A stretch of DNA of 64,000 bases. Source: Deinococcus peraridilitoris DSM 19664 (lineage in GTDB: Bacteria; Deinococcota; Deinococci; Deinococcales; Deinococcaceae). The position numbers and the translations under genes were made by a program. The DNA lies in the NCBI RefSeq assembly GCF_000317835.1, contig NC_019793.1, positions 1,612,001-1,676,000 of the forward strand. Reading direction: 5' to 3'. The notes below the pieces were generated by a model, which had not been told where the DNA came from, made no database searches, and saw nothing but the letters and a program-made list of their open reading frames with translations. This document shows, piece after piece, positions 10,201 to 18,401 of the stretch (positions within the stretch are counted from its first letter, which is position 1; each line of letters begins with the position of its first letter).

Positions 10201-11130
10201 GAGCTGGGCGGCATGAAGCGCCTTTCCGAGGACGACGTGCAGACCCGTTCGTTCCGCGTCCAGATGAGCCAGATCGCTCGCCCGGGGCTCGCGCAGCGCT
10301 CCGTGCGCGAAGTCGTCGAGCTCACGTCGCGCGTGTCGAACCGGGACATCCCGCTCACGCTGGACCGACTGGAGACGAAGCACAAGCGGGCGTGGTCGAA
10401 AGGCGAGGCGCGCGCCGTGGACGTCGTGCTCGCCACGAACATGCTGTCGGTGGGGGTCGACGTGAACCGCCTCGGGGTGATGGCCGTCAACGGGCAACCG
10501 AAGACGACCGCCGAGTACATCCAGGCGACGAGCCGCGTCGGCCGCTCGTTTCCCGGACTGGTCGTCACCGTGCTGTCCTGGTCGCGTCCGCGCGACCTCT
10601 CGCACTACGAGTCGTTCGAGCACTACCACGCGACGTTCTATCAGCACGTGGAAGCGCAGAGTGTCACACCGTTCGCTCCGCGCGCGCTCGACCGCGGCCT
10701 CACCGGCACGCTCGTGAGCTTGGTGCGCCTGGACGACGCGGGCCTCAATCCCAACGAAGGCGCGGCGGTGCTGGGCGGCGGGCCGAGCCCCGAACCCGCG
10801 GCGGCCACGTCGATCGTCGAGCGCCGCGCCGGCCTCGTGACAGGCAGGAGCGCCGCCGGAGACGACGCGCGCGACATGGCCCGCGCGCGCTTCGACCGCT
10901 GGATCCGCGAAGCGTCGCGTCCCGGTCGCGTGCTGGGCTACCAGGAAGGCGGCGGCACGGTCGCCCCGCTGTTGCAGGCTCCGGGTGCCTCACCCTGGGC
11001 CGAGTTCACGGTGCCGATGTCGATGCGTGAGGTCGAGCCGGGAGTACGCCTTGTGATGGACAAGTCCGCGATGTCCGACGGTCCCGCTTGGCGGGCCGCG
11101 CCCGCCGAGCACGAAGGAGTCGAATCATGA
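7225..11130 (+). CDS. drmA: DISARM helicase DrmA
   Basis: Core DISARM helicase (1,301 aa). Walker A PTGGGKTE lies near residue 606, an unusual DEFH box (IIQDEFHLISG) near residue 853 replaces DEAH, ASTATVRK is motif III, and the C-terminal helicase domain carries ATNMLSVGVDVNR and TSRVGRS. A cysteine set (CPWCG, then CP...C and CPRHG...C) between the two helicase lobes could bind zinc. DrmA with DrmB forms the DNA-binding core complex of DISARM. The start is the ATG of an ATGA overlap with drmMI, and the stop makes another ATGA with drmB, so the whole block is one transcript. Length and motif order match the family. Confidence 0.92.
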   Translation: MTNEVRRRRGAPEERPPRIPNAWLIGRNDWTRLDVHTLVLPGDKERWRDLEEGDAVLVAEEHGGEWRAVHVGGIFRVRSTASETTYYFDVTRAIDGEPSLESLSLGGHDPRLLASRLGWTAFEAAIRASLGMGYAELPTSRDQAYLRELLRLAVVDDLLGPADGPHEEIVEMSVRDRYLVGKLAPVDTTANPILSNEDDQDEEPEDLRPREGVAADPGQELGGASGRTSPEDDVAELDASRNASIVPSSFGMTFCLDAGTTHVEVEATWGRYERRESERHVNERTEKPLRAWKRRPSGGKFALHLAGDVVEPVAPDPACPSVVVRGRVRLHPNGRDRLVTLFLVNTQRTPDANVDAAWLFQPELVVRDLGRVGSFRRRPPLEPDGSDPEREALAMLYREQVEFAVGHGVAVAARVAPGDPERATEVRTGVMPSYEVPITETPPQDDLPSDFLDMRRLAAMDRNALTSGLDAFVASYSSWIEAQRAKVGHGVDGWDDTAKEALKRCEHVRDRLQVGVDVLRGDDEALAAFRFANLAMADQRVRSIYSLRRRRGETLSPSDVDTPGNHSWRAFQLAFVLLGIPSLADPAHKDRTDPVEGEADLLWFPTGGGKTEAYLGVAAFAMAMRRLRPDLGGLDASRGLAVVMRYTLRLLTMQQFQRASALLCAMEQLRTAAPDVWGRSPFRIGLWVGQKSTPNTVAEAHEAIKAEKEGKRPRSASPAQLTTCPWCGSTIEPKRDVVVDRERGLTHLYCPNVADACPFSDTRGDGLPVVVVDEELYHRPPTMLIATVDKFALMAWKGEVRTLFGRVERECPRHGLLWPDSDCTGNHPAKGSLPKTTVRNVRAIRPPDLIIQDEFHLISGPLGTMVGLYETAVDALCSWKLDDGTTVRPKVIASTATVRKAAEQVNGVFLRCVAVFPPHGLDVGDNFFSKQTPTDEKPGRLYLGVCAPGSSKPAMLIRVYVALLTGAQALFERFGDAADPYMTLVGYFNALRELGGMKRLSEDDVQTRSFRVQMSQIARPGLAQRSVREVVELTSRVSNRDIPLTLDRLETKHKRAWSKGEARAVDVVLATNMLSVGVDVNRLGVMAVNGQPKTTAEYIQATSRVGRSFPGLVVTVLSWSRPRDLSHYESFEHYHATFYQHVEAQSVTPFAPRALDRGLTGTLVSLVRLDDAGLNPNEGAAVLGGGPSPEPAAATSIVERRAGLVTGRSAAGDDARDMARARFDRWIREASRPGRVLGYQEGGGTVAPLLQAPGASPWAEFTVPMSMREVEPGVRLVMDKSAMSDGPAWRAAPAEHEGVES

Positions 11131-12974
11131 GCAAACCCACCACCGCGCCCGTCGGGACCGTCCGCCCGAGTCAGCTCCTGTGGACGTACGGCCCAGGCGC
11201 ACTCGTCGACCTGCCCAACCTCTCGGTCGTGACCATGGGGCTCGACCTGTGGCGGGAGAGCCTGTGCGAAGTCTTGGACGAACCACGTTTGCTCGCCGCG
11301 GTGCGCCGGTCGCTGGGACCGCAGGTGGAGCGGCTGCGCAAACCTCCCGTGGCCGAGGACGACGCCGACCCCTTCTCCGCCGAGGCGCATCAAGGGGTGC
11401 CCGTCCGGCCGTTCCCACGTTGGCTGCGCTGCGTCCGCTGCGGCCTGCTCGCCGAGTACGACTCCGGCCTGTTCGACCTCGACCCGGACCCGTTCCGACC
11501 GGAGCGGACCTCGTTCGTCCACACGAACTGCGACAAGGGCAAGAAGAGCGACGCGGTACCCGCCCGGTTTCTGCTCGCCTGCGGTCATGGGCACCTCGAC
11601 GACTTCCCTTGGCACTGGTTCGTCCACGGCGGGCCCTCGGCCTGTCGAGGAACCCTGAGGTTCTTCGAACGCGGCGCGTCCTTGCAGACCGAGAACCTGT
11701 GGGTGCGCTGCGACGAGTGCGAATCCGCGAAGTCCCTGGCCCACGCGTTCGGCGAAGAAGGCCGCCGCGCGCTTCCCGCCTGTCGGGGGCGGCACCCTCA
11801 CCTCGATCGCTACGACAGCGACTGCGAGGCCAGGCCGCGCGCGGTGGTGCTCGGCGCGACCAACGCCTGGTTCCCCGTGACGCTCTCGGCCCTCGCCATC
11901 CCACTCGCCGAGGACAGGCTCGGCCAGTTCGTGCAGGACGCCTGGGAAGACCTCAAGGAAGCGGACGACGTCGGCGAGCTCAAGGGAGTGCTGAAGACGT
12001 TGCGCAAGCGAGGACGCTACCCGGTGCTCGACGAGGTGACGCCCGAAGACGTCTGGTCTGCCATGGAGCGCGAGCGGTCGGGCGCCGGCGGTGCCGAACC
12101 GGACGGCGTGACGGAAAGCGACATGAAGCGGCCCGAGTGGACCGTGCTCACGAGCCCCTCGTCGTCGTCCGCATGGCCCCACTTTCTCAGCGAGCGGGTC
12201 GCGGTGCCCGCCGGGTTCGAGGCTTTCCTGTCGGAAGTGTCGCTGGTGAAGCGGCTGCGCGAAGTGAACGCGCTCCTCGGGTTCTCGCGCATCGACTCGC
12301 CCGAAGAGATCCGCGACATCAGCGCGCACGAACGGATCGCCTCGCTCACCGCCGACCCGCCCCGCTGGGTCCCCGCGTCCGAGGTACACGGAGAGGGGGT
12401 CTTCCTGAGGTTCGACGAGCGCACGTTGCGCGCCTGGGAAGGGTGGTCCGCCGTCGGCGAGCGCGACGAACGCTTGCGACGCGGGCATCGCGGCTGGCGC
12501 ACGAGCCGCGAGCTTCCCCCGGAAGCTAACTACCCGGGCGTCCGCTTCGCGATGCTGCATACGCTGTCGCACCTGCTGATCCGCGAGTTCGCGCTGGAGT
12601 GTGGGTACGGAGCCGCCAGTATCCGCGAGCGCATCTACGCCGAGGACGACCCGAGCGACCCGATGGCGGGCATCTTGCTCTACACCGCCGCCCCCGACTC
12701 GGACGGGACGCTGGGTGGCCTGGTGGAGCTCGGCAAACCGGAGAACCTCGGCCGGATCATGATCCAGGCGCTTCGACGAGCGAGGATCTGTTCCTCGGAT
12801 CCTTTGTGCTCCGAACACGACCCGGGTCAGGACCGTTCGTTGCACGCCGCGGCCTGCCATGCGTGCAACTTCGTGGCAGAAACGTCGTGCGAGCGAGGCA
12901 ATCGCTACCTGGACCGGGCGCTGCTCGTTCCCACGTTCGAATGCTCGACGGCGGCCTTCTTCGGGAGCCTGTGA
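11127..12974 (+). CDS. drmB: DISARM DUF1998 protein DrmB
   Basis: DrmB (615 aa), the DUF1998 partner of DrmA. The start is the ATG overlapping the drmA stop; an upstream in-frame codon at 11088 lies inside drmA and lacks support. Cysteine pairs CVRCG, CGHGH, CDEC and a C-terminal group (CSSDPLC...CHAC...C) suggest zinc binding. The C-terminal third holds the DUF1998 hallmark with HLLIREFALECGYG and ILLYTAAPDSDGTLGGL. It is co-transcribed with drmA and drmC. Known DISARM work places DrmB in the complex that loads on DNA; the sequence itself shows family membership only. Confidence 0.92.
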   Translation: MSKPTTAPVGTVRPSQLLWTYGPGALVDLPNLSVVTMGLDLWRESLCEVLDEPRLLAAVRRSLGPQVERLRKPPVAEDDADPFSAEAHQGVPVRPFPRWLRCVRCGLLAEYDSGLFDLDPDPFRPERTSFVHTNCDKGKKSDAVPARFLLACGHGHLDDFPWHWFVHGGPSACRGTLRFFERGASLQTENLWVRCDECESAKSLAHAFGEEGRRALPACRGRHPHLDRYDSDCEARPRAVVLGATNAWFPVTLSALAIPLAEDRLGQFVQDAWEDLKEADDVGELKGVLKTLRKRGRYPVLDEVTPEDVWSAMERERSGAGGAEPDGVTESDMKRPEWTVLTSPSSSSAWPHFLSERVAVPAGFEAFLSEVSLVKRLREVNALLGFSRIDSPEEIRDISAHERIASLTADPPRWVPASEVHGEGVFLRFDERTLRAWEGWSAVGERDERLRRGHRGWRTSRELPPEANYPGVRFAMLHTLSHLLIREFALECGYGAASIRERIYAEDDPSDPMAGILLYTAAPDSDGTLGGLVELGKPENLGRIMIQALRRARICSSDPLCSEHDPGQDRSLHAAACHACNFVAETSCERGNRYLDRALLVPTFECSTAAFFGSL

Positions 12975-12975
12975 C

Positions 12976-13731
12976 GTGCCGGCGCCCGCCGCAGGCAGCT
13001 TGTGGCAGGCTGTGGCGCGTCTCGCGGCTGCGCTTCCGCCCGAGCGCGTCGAGCAGCTCGCGCGCTACGTCGAGGGAAGCGATCTTCCTCGCGAACTCGA
13101 CCACGTGCTGCCTGGCGCCGCGTCGGAGGTCGTCTCCTCGCTCGGCGCCGGCTGGATGGCGGAGCCCGTCCCGGGAGCACAGCTCGCGAGCGCCCTGCGC
13201 GGTGCGGTATCCACGGCGAGCGAACTGAGGCGCGCGTCGGAGGTCGCCCTCGCTTGGACCGGTCCGACGTCCCCATTCCTGTCGGTGCGCCACACCGAAC
13301 GCGTCCTGCTCGAACTGATCGACGGGGCGCACGAGCGTGTCTTCCTCGTCAGCTACGTGGCGTACGTGGTCGACAGTGTCGTCAAGGCCCTGAACCAAGC
13401 TTGCGGGCGAGGGGTGAACGTCTCGATTCTGCTCGAGACGTCGGCCGAGCGAGGGGGGCGGCTGTCTGTCGACTCGATCGCGTTGCTGAGGTCGCGCGTG
13501 CCGTTGGCGACATTGTACGAATGGAATCCCGCCGCCAAGACCGGGGCGGTGCACGCCAAGTGCGTCGTCGTGGACGGCCACGCCTGTCTGGTGACCAGCG
13601 CGAACATCACCGACGCTGCGCTCGACCGCAACATGGAACTCGGCGTGTCCATCGTGGGCGGACGCGTGCCCGAGCAACTCGACCGGCACCTACGCGCGTT
13701 GGTCGACACGAGGGTGCTCGTCCCGGCGTGA
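12976..13731 (+). CDS. drmC: DISARM phospholipase D-like protein DrmC
   Basis: Short phospholipase D-superfamily protein (251 aa). I chose the GTG at 12976, one base after the drmB stop. An in-frame ATG at 12859 would lie deep inside drmB, in a stretch that reads as shadow. A single HKD-type motif is visible (VHAKCVVVD, then TSANITDAALDRNMELG), so a dimer would be needed to make a full active site. DrmC occurs in both DISARM classes but has been reported as dispensable for protection in the system tested. It sits between drmB and drmMII, as in class 2 loci. Confidence 0.88.
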   Translation: MPAPAAGSLWQAVARLAAALPPERVEQLARYVEGSDLPRELDHVLPGAASEVVSSLGAGWMAEPVPGAQLASALRGAVSTASELRRASEVALAWTGPTSPFLSVRHTERVLLELIDGAHERVFLVSYVAYVVDSVVKALNQACGRGVNVSILLETSAERGGRLSVDSIALLRSRVPLATLYEWNPAAKTGAVHAKCVVVDGHACLVTSANITDAALDRNMELGVSIVGGRVPEQLDRHLRALVDTRVLVPA

Positions 13732-13754
13732 CCTCGCGCGTGAAGGTTGGTAGA

Positions 13755-14873
13755 GTGAGGCCGATCACGGTGCCGACCCCACGACGAACCCCCCGCCATC
13801 GCAGCGCAATCGCGAACACCACCGTCGTCGACGTCTTCTGCGGCGTCGGCGGCGTCACTCACGGCTTCGTCCGAGAAGGCTTCAGGGTAGCCGCTGGTCT
13901 CGACGTCGACACGTCTTGTCGGTACGCCTACGAAACCAACAACCCCGGCAGCGTGTTCGTCGCCAAAAGCGTCGACGAGCTCGACGTGGCCGACACCTTG
14001 AGGGCGTTCTACCCCGCGGGCCACACGAAGGTCCTGGTGGGCTGCGCGCCTTGCCAGCCATTCTCCTCGAACAACACGAAGGGGAAGCAGAACGGCGACT
14101 GGAAGCTGCTCAGTGTGTTCTGCGACCTGGTCGCCCGGGTGGAGCCCGACGTGGTGTCGATGGAGAACGTCACCCGTCTTGCCACCTTCCACGGCGGCGA
14201 GGTGTTCGAGGGCTTCCTGAACCGGCTCGAGTCGTTGGGGTACCACGTCGCGTGGCGCGACGTGAACTGCCCCGACTACGGCATCCCCCAGAACCGCAAG
14301 CGGCTGTTGCTACTCGCGTCCCGCCTCGGGCCGATCGAATTCCTTCCCCCCACTCACACGCCCGAGACGTACCGAACGGTCCGCGAGGTCCTGTCGGAAC
14401 TGCCGCCCTTGAAGGCCGGTCAGCGTCACGAGGCCGACCCGCTGCACTGGGCCGCCGGTCTCACCGAGCGAAACCTCCAGAGAATCCGCGCTTCTCGGCC
14501 CGACGGCACGTGGCGCGACTGGGACGAGACGCTCGTTGCGGACTGTCACCGCAAAAGCACGGGTAAGTCCTTCCCGAGCGTGTACGGGCGCATGTCGTGG
14601 GATCGTCCCTCGCCGACAATCACCACGCAGTTCTACGGTTTCGGCAACGGCCGCTTCGGGCATCCCGAGCAGGACCGCGCCATTTCACTGCGCGAAGGGG
14701 CTCTGTTGCAGACGTTTCCACGCACCTACCAGTTCGTTCCTCCGAACGGCCGCTGGACCTTCGAGAACCTGGGGCGCCACATCGGGAACGCGGTTCCGGT
14801 GGACTTGGCGCGCGTCGTCGCCAAGTCGGTCGCAGTTCACCTCGCGTCCCAGGCGTCACCCGTCGCAGGTTGA
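13755..14873 (+). CDS. drmMII: DISARM C5-cytosine DNA methyltransferase DrmMII
   Basis: C5-cytosine methyltransferase (372 aa). All main motifs are present: VDVFCGVGGVTHGF (motif I), GCAPCQPFS with the catalytic PCQ (motif IV), SMENV (VI), GIPQNRKR (VIII), REGALLQTFP (IX) and GRHIGNAVP (X). Between VIII and IX lies a compact target-recognition region. The start is set at GTG 13755 because GAAGG lies eight bases upstream; GTG 13740 is an alternative. This methylase defines class 2 DISARM, yet here it follows a drmD-drmMI class 1 set, giving a locus with two methylation specificities. Its 3' end overlaps the convergent vsr-type gene by 18 nt. Confidence 0.92.
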   Translation: MRPITVPTPRRTPRHRSAIANTTVVDVFCGVGGVTHGFVREGFRVAAGLDVDTSCRYAYETNNPGSVFVAKSVDELDVADTLRAFYPAGHTKVLVGCAPCQPFSSNNTKGKQNGDWKLLSVFCDLVARVEPDVVSMENVTRLATFHGGEVFEGFLNRLESLGYHVAWRDVNCPDYGIPQNRKRLLLLASRLGPIEFLPPTHTPETYRTVREVLSELPPLKAGQRHEADPLHWAAGLTERNLQRIRASRPDGTWRDWDETLVADCHRKSTGKSFPSVYGRMSWDRPSPTITTQFYGFGNGRFGHPEQDRAISLREGALLQTFPRTYQFVPPNGRWTFENLGRHIGNAVPVDLARVVAKSVAVHLASQASPVAG

Positions 14874-15284
14874 GTCGGAAGGTCCGTTTTCGGGGCGGGT
14901 GACGAGCTGGACGACGCGTTCGACGACGTCGTCCAGCTCTTTGCGTATCTCGTGCTCCCAGACGCGCAGCACGCGCCAGCCGAGCACCTCCAGCGCGGCG
15001 ACGTCGCGTCGGTCGCGCGCCATGTTCTGCTCGACCTTCGCCCGCCAGAACGGCTTGAGTCGGTGTCCCCGTTCCTCGAAGCGCCAGCCGTGCCAGAAGT
15101 CGCCGTCGACGAACACCGCCACCTTGCACTTGGGAAACACGACGTCCGGCGATCCGGGCAAGCCTTTCACGTTCTTGCGAAAGCGTAACCCCCGACGGTG
15201 CAGCGCGGACCGCAAGGCGAGCTCGATGTCGGTGTCGCTGCGGCGAACGTTCGCCATGCGGTCGCGAATCTGTTCGCGGGACAT
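14856..15284 (-). CDS. vsr: Very-short-patch-repair type DNA mismatch endonuclease (Vsr)
   Basis: Vsr-family endonuclease (142 aa from the MSREQIR start; an in-frame start at 15356 would add 24 poorly conserved residues). Motifs are VFVDGDFWHG with the catalytic Asp, and FWRAKVEQNMARDRRD. Vsr nicks 5' of T in T:G mismatches produced by deamination of 5-methylcytosine, so it normally accompanies a C5-cytosine methylase. It faces drmMII and the two coding regions overlap at their 3' ends. It therefore looks like the repair partner of DrmMII. Vsr-like proteins in restriction loci can also act as the restriction nuclease, which the sequence cannot exclude. Confidence 0.88.
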   Translation of the reverse strand: MSREQIRDRMANVRRSDTDIELALRSALHRRGLRFRKNVKGLPGSPDVVFPKCKVAVFVDGDFWHGWRFEERGHRLKPFWRAKVEQNMARDRRDVAALEVLGWRVLRVWEHEIRKELDDVVERVVQLVTRPENGPSDSTCDG

Positions 15285-15396
15285 CGGCGCCTTCACGAAC
15301 GCATCGTGCCGCACGAACGTTCGAGCGTGATGACCCTTCGTTGAGGAAGTCCACAAGACATGCCCAGCGTGCTGGTCACCCAGGACGACAGCGTCG

Positions 15397-15876
15397 TCAG
15401 AGACCCGGCCACGCGTCGTCCTTCACGATGTCAAGCTGCACGCCCAACGCGATCATCGCGTCCAATGCTCGTTCCAGGTTGCTGTTCGTCGGGTCCGCCA
15501 GTAACTTGCGAATTGTACGAGGGTCGGCACAGAGGCGATTGGCGAGGTCTTGAGGTGTACGTCCAGCCCCACGCATGTGCGCCCTGAGCCGCACGCAGAA
15601 CTCAATCGGTGTGCGAATCGCGTGACCGTCGTCGGCAACGATCATCAGTCCCACCGAGCGCATGAGACGGAGGGCCGTACCGACGGTCGTCGAACGGCCA
15701 CGGTCGACCGTGGTCGCGAGCACGGACAAGTAACTCCCGTGGTTGCTAAGCAAACTTTGCGATGCGGTGTGCGCCGGAATGCCCAGTTCCCACAGCCGCT
15801 GTCGTACGGCCGTGACCAGAGTGGGTGCGTAGGTTCGATGCAGAGGGTGTGCCGCGATGCGGGTTTTAGGCGTCAT
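15397..15876 (-). CDS. Helix-turn-helix DNA-binding protein
   Basis: 159-residue protein. The last third reads like an XRE/Cro-type helix-turn-helix (PQDLANRLCADPRTIRKL, followed by a helix ending GVQLDIV), so it is probably a transcription regulator. The first half has no motif I recognise. A TAATGT box lies six bases upstream of the ATG, the spacing seen in leaderless Deinococcus transcripts. It stands alone, downstream of and in the same direction as vsr, with about 110 bases between them. What it controls cannot be read from the sequence. Confidence 0.6.
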   Translation of the reverse strand: MTPKTRIAAHPLHRTYAPTLVTAVRQRLWELGIPAHTASQSLLSNHGSYLSVLATTVDRGRSTTVGTALRLMRSVGLMIVADDGHAIRTPIEFCVRLRAHMRGAGRTPQDLANRLCADPRTIRKLLADPTNSNLERALDAMIALGVQLDIVKDDAWPGL

Positions 15877-15882
15877 GCCTCA

Positions 15883-15888
15883 ACATTA
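15883..15888 (-). promoter_or_regulatory. Candidate leaderless -10 box (TAATGT)
   Basis: TAATGT on the minus strand ends six bases before the ATG at 15876. This matches the TANNNT -10 element placed so that transcription would begin at or next to the start codon. No convincing -35 at normal spacing was found. Confidence 0.35.
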
Positions 15889-16304
15889 CGGAGCTGATTT
15901 TCTCATAAATGTGAACGGGCAGCGTCCTGGACGCATATTATGGTTCCTTGACGTAGCTCGTCCACGTCCGTTGGTGCGCTCGCGACTCGCAGGTCCATAC
16001 CTGGCCCCTCGTCACTCCTGCCCTCAAGCCAGCGACGCGGACTAAGCCAGTGATGATAAAGGTGTTGACGAACGCTCCAGGGTTGTTCAGCGAATGGTGA
16101 AGCAGGCCCTCGTGCTACTGGGTGAGGGTCTGCCGCTTCCATTGAGCGGCCGTCGAAGAATCACGAAATCAGAACTTGCCGCACGGTCGGCACCGCCCGA
16201 ACGGTACGATCAACTTCCACGAGAGCAGACACTGCCGGGCCGTGAGCGCACCTGTCCGCCGCCTTGTGGCGTCTACCTTCGGTGACTCGAATGACGAACG
16301 GGCT
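15889..16304. other. Intergenic stretch with no supported gene
   Basis: About 415 bases. Short open frames exist on both strands, but none has a ribosome binding site, recognisable motif or consistent codon usage. No tRNA, terminator or clear repeat was seen. It may hold decayed sequence. Confidence 0.5.
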
Positions 16305-16430
16305 TCATCCTTCAACCGCGTCGGCGACCTCGTGTGTCGAGCCGTCCGGCCCGTCGGTGACGAAGAGCACCTCCGCGACCCAGTATTCGTGCTCGGAGTT
16401 GGTAACCGGTAGCCGCACAGGAACCTTCAC
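16305..16430 (-). CDS. Small hypothetical protein, coupled to the upstream zinc-ribbon-like gene
   Basis: A 41-residue frame starting at GTG 16430. Its start overlaps the stop of the preceding gene in GTGA, a typical translational coupling junction. The product (beginning MKVPVRLPVTNSEHEYW and ending ADAVEG) has an acidic, aromatic composition unlike random frames. I do not recognise a family. The case for a real gene rests on the overlap and the composition. Confidence 0.4.
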   Translation of the reverse strand: MKVPVRLPVTNSEHEYWVAEVLFVTDGPDGSTHEVADAVEG

Positions 16431-16753
16431 TGGGACGTCTTTTGACGCACCTGACTTCCGGTTACTTTGACACCTACGGGATCTGGCCAGGGGTAGACGT
16501 TGCTGCACGACGGACAGCAGTTCCGCCACGGCGCATTCGGGTGCTCTCGTTTCACCAGGGGTGTGCGGACGGGTAAGAACAGGTTCAAGTCGAACCAGGC
16601 ACCCCACTCGTCGCACGCGGGACAGGAACCCACGAACACCCGCATGCTCCAGCCGTCCGTCAGGAACTCGGGCGCGTGGTGGGTAAGGTACGCCGCGGCG
16701 AAGTTGATCGCTCTCGCCTGGGCATCAGGATTGCGTTGCGCCGCGGCGACCAC
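16427..16753 (-). CDS. Hypothetical protein with two CxxC-type motifs, possibly 5'-frameshifted
   Basis: 108-residue product from GTG 16753 with CPACDEWG and CCPSCSNVYPW, a spacing compatible with one zinc ribbon. The same frame stays open and protein-like upstream to about 16905 (helical, Ala/Arg-rich, including EAYEPGQGKG and RHQREADAALKRK), where a TAG ends it. An ATG at 16913 in a neighbouring frame could reach it with one single-base shift, so the original protein was probably about 160 residues and may be broken here. It overlaps the following 41-codon gene by GTGA. No family assigned. Confidence 0.45.
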   Translation of the reverse strand: MVAAAQRNPDAQARAINFAAAYLTHHAPEFLTDGWSMRVFVGSCPACDEWGAWFDLNLFLPVRTPLVKREHPNAPWRNCCPSCSNVYPWPDPVGVKVTGSQVRQKTSQ

Positions 16754-17512
16754 GCCCGTGACCTTGCGCTTCAGCGCCGCGTCTGCTTCGCGCTGGTGCC
16801 GTCGGAGTTCCGCAGCGGCGTCCCGCGTGGCCTTGGCGAGCGCGGCTTGGCACGCTCCCTTTCCTTGGCCTGGCTCGTAGGCTTCGAGCCGGTCTGCGGT
16901 CCAGGGCTACCATGATCCCGCGTGAGCACCCATGGCGGCAGCAGTCGCGAGTCGATCGGCAGGACGGCCACGCACACCGAGGAGACGCACCCCGTTGGGC
17001 GACGCGGGCGGGCTGGCTGACGCCCGCGCCGCCCAACGAGACGGGGCCGCCCACCCGGGATGACGTGGCGAGGACGTTCGCGAGCGCGCTTGGATGACGG
17101 AGAAGCGATGACGATGGCGGTAGCTCTCAACACGACGCCCCATCCTGTAGGCGTAGTAACCGACGATGGAGCCGCCTTGAAGCTCCTTGCCACCGAAGAG
17201 GGTGCGAGCTTCACGACCAGCTTGACGCTCTTGCGCCGCTGGAGCGAGGTGGCTGAGCTGACCGCACCTGCACTGAGCGAAGCGCTGAATAACCTAAAGT
17301 GCGTCTGATAAAGCGCTGTTGCGGCGGAACTGTCTCAATTTGAAGGTCTCGTAGCGCAAGTGGGCTGTCCTCCATCCTGGGTTGCCGGCAAGGCGTTCCT
17401 GCCCTGTCGGCGCAGCTCCCGTCTCCAATGGCGAATGGTCGCTGTAACGACATCAAAGGCGTGAGCAGTCACCCTACGGCCTATAAACGACGCAACGCCA
17501 ATTCCTGGCGAT

Positions 17513-18401
17513 TCATACTCTGGCCAGCCATCTCAGCATCAGCCGGATCATCACCTCGTACACCACCGCTTCAGCGGTTTCCACCAGCGCCTCGTAATCC
17601 TTTGCCAACCGTCTCGATTTGCCCAACCAAGCGAAGGTCCGCTCGACGATCCACCTTTTTTTCAGTACGACGAAGCCAGCAGGAACCTCGATGGGAGCTG
17701 GCGCAGGGCTGTTCACTTCAACCCACGTTCCCTGCCACCCAGACCAGGGGTGCTTGATGATTTCCAGCTTCCAGCCCAGCTCTTCTTTCATCCAGTTCGC
17801 GAGTTTCCCGCTGTACCCCATGTCCGCGAAGACCACGTTCATGCGTGGGAAGGTCGTTTTGAGGTTATCGAGCAGCAACGTGGCGCCAGATCGGTCCTGG
17901 ATGTCAGCCTTGTGCACCTTCACCCGCATCACCAGCCCGAGGGTATCGACCAGCAAGTGGCGCTTGCGCCCATTGACCTTCTTGCCACCGTCGTAGCCTC
18001 GTGGGCCGCCCGCCTCAGTGGTCTTGACGGTCTGGCTGTCAATGATTCCTGCGCTGGGCGTGGTTTCCTTTCCCGCTCGTTCCCGCACCATCTCCCGCAA
18101 TCTCGTGTGCAACGCTTCCCACACGCCTTCAATGCGCCACAAACGATGGTAGTGATACACCGTCTGCCACGGTGGCAAATCGTGAGGCATCATCCGCCAG
18201 CGGGCAAGGCTCCAAAGCGCTTTGGAGCCTGCTCTGCCCAAGACAGGCGTTCCCGCCGCGCAGGATGTAGAACAGGCCGTTGAGGATTTCCCGCAAGGAC
18301 CATTTGCGTGGTCGGCCAAGGTGGCGTGCTTCAGGAAGGTGGGGTTCGAGGATGACCCATTCTTCGTCCGTCAAATCGTTCGCGTACCCTGAGGTGGCCA
18401 T
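17513..18401 (-). pseudogene. IS5-family DDE transposase, frameshifted by a 46-nt insertion
   Basis: The N-terminal part (from ATG 18401, with LTDEEWVILEPHLP and REILNGLFYILRGG) is the IS5-type DUF4096 helix-turn-helix domain. The catalytic part continues in another frame (WRMMPHDLPPWQTVYHY, IIDSQTVKTTE, VKVHKADIQDR, FADMGYSGK, RWIVERTFAWLGKSRR), including the DDE-region signatures and the C-terminal YREK-like segment. Intact relatives read straight from LRGGNA to WRMMPHDL; here 46 extra bases (18200-18245) intervene and shift the frame by one. Some IS5-group elements use programmed frameshifting at two overlapping ORFs, but an inserted palindrome is the simpler reading. Confidence 0.8.
18200..18245. 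repeat. 46-nt palindromic insertion inside the transposase
   Basis: Extra DNA relative to the expected transposase reading. Its centre, 18208-18229, is a perfect 22-bp palindrome with half-sites GGCTCCAAAGC and GCTTTGGAGCC, flanked by the imperfect complement GGGCA/TGCCC. This is the structure of a REP-like or miniature palindromic element. Exact borders are uncertain by two or three bases. Confidence 0.6.

Noticed and set aside
8925..11030. 701-codon plus frame overlapping drmA in another frame
   Set aside because: Arg-rich shadow; drmA motifs lie in the other frame throughout.
10938..12860. 640-codon minus frame opposite drmB
   Set aside because: Antisense shadow of drmB with no recognisable domain.
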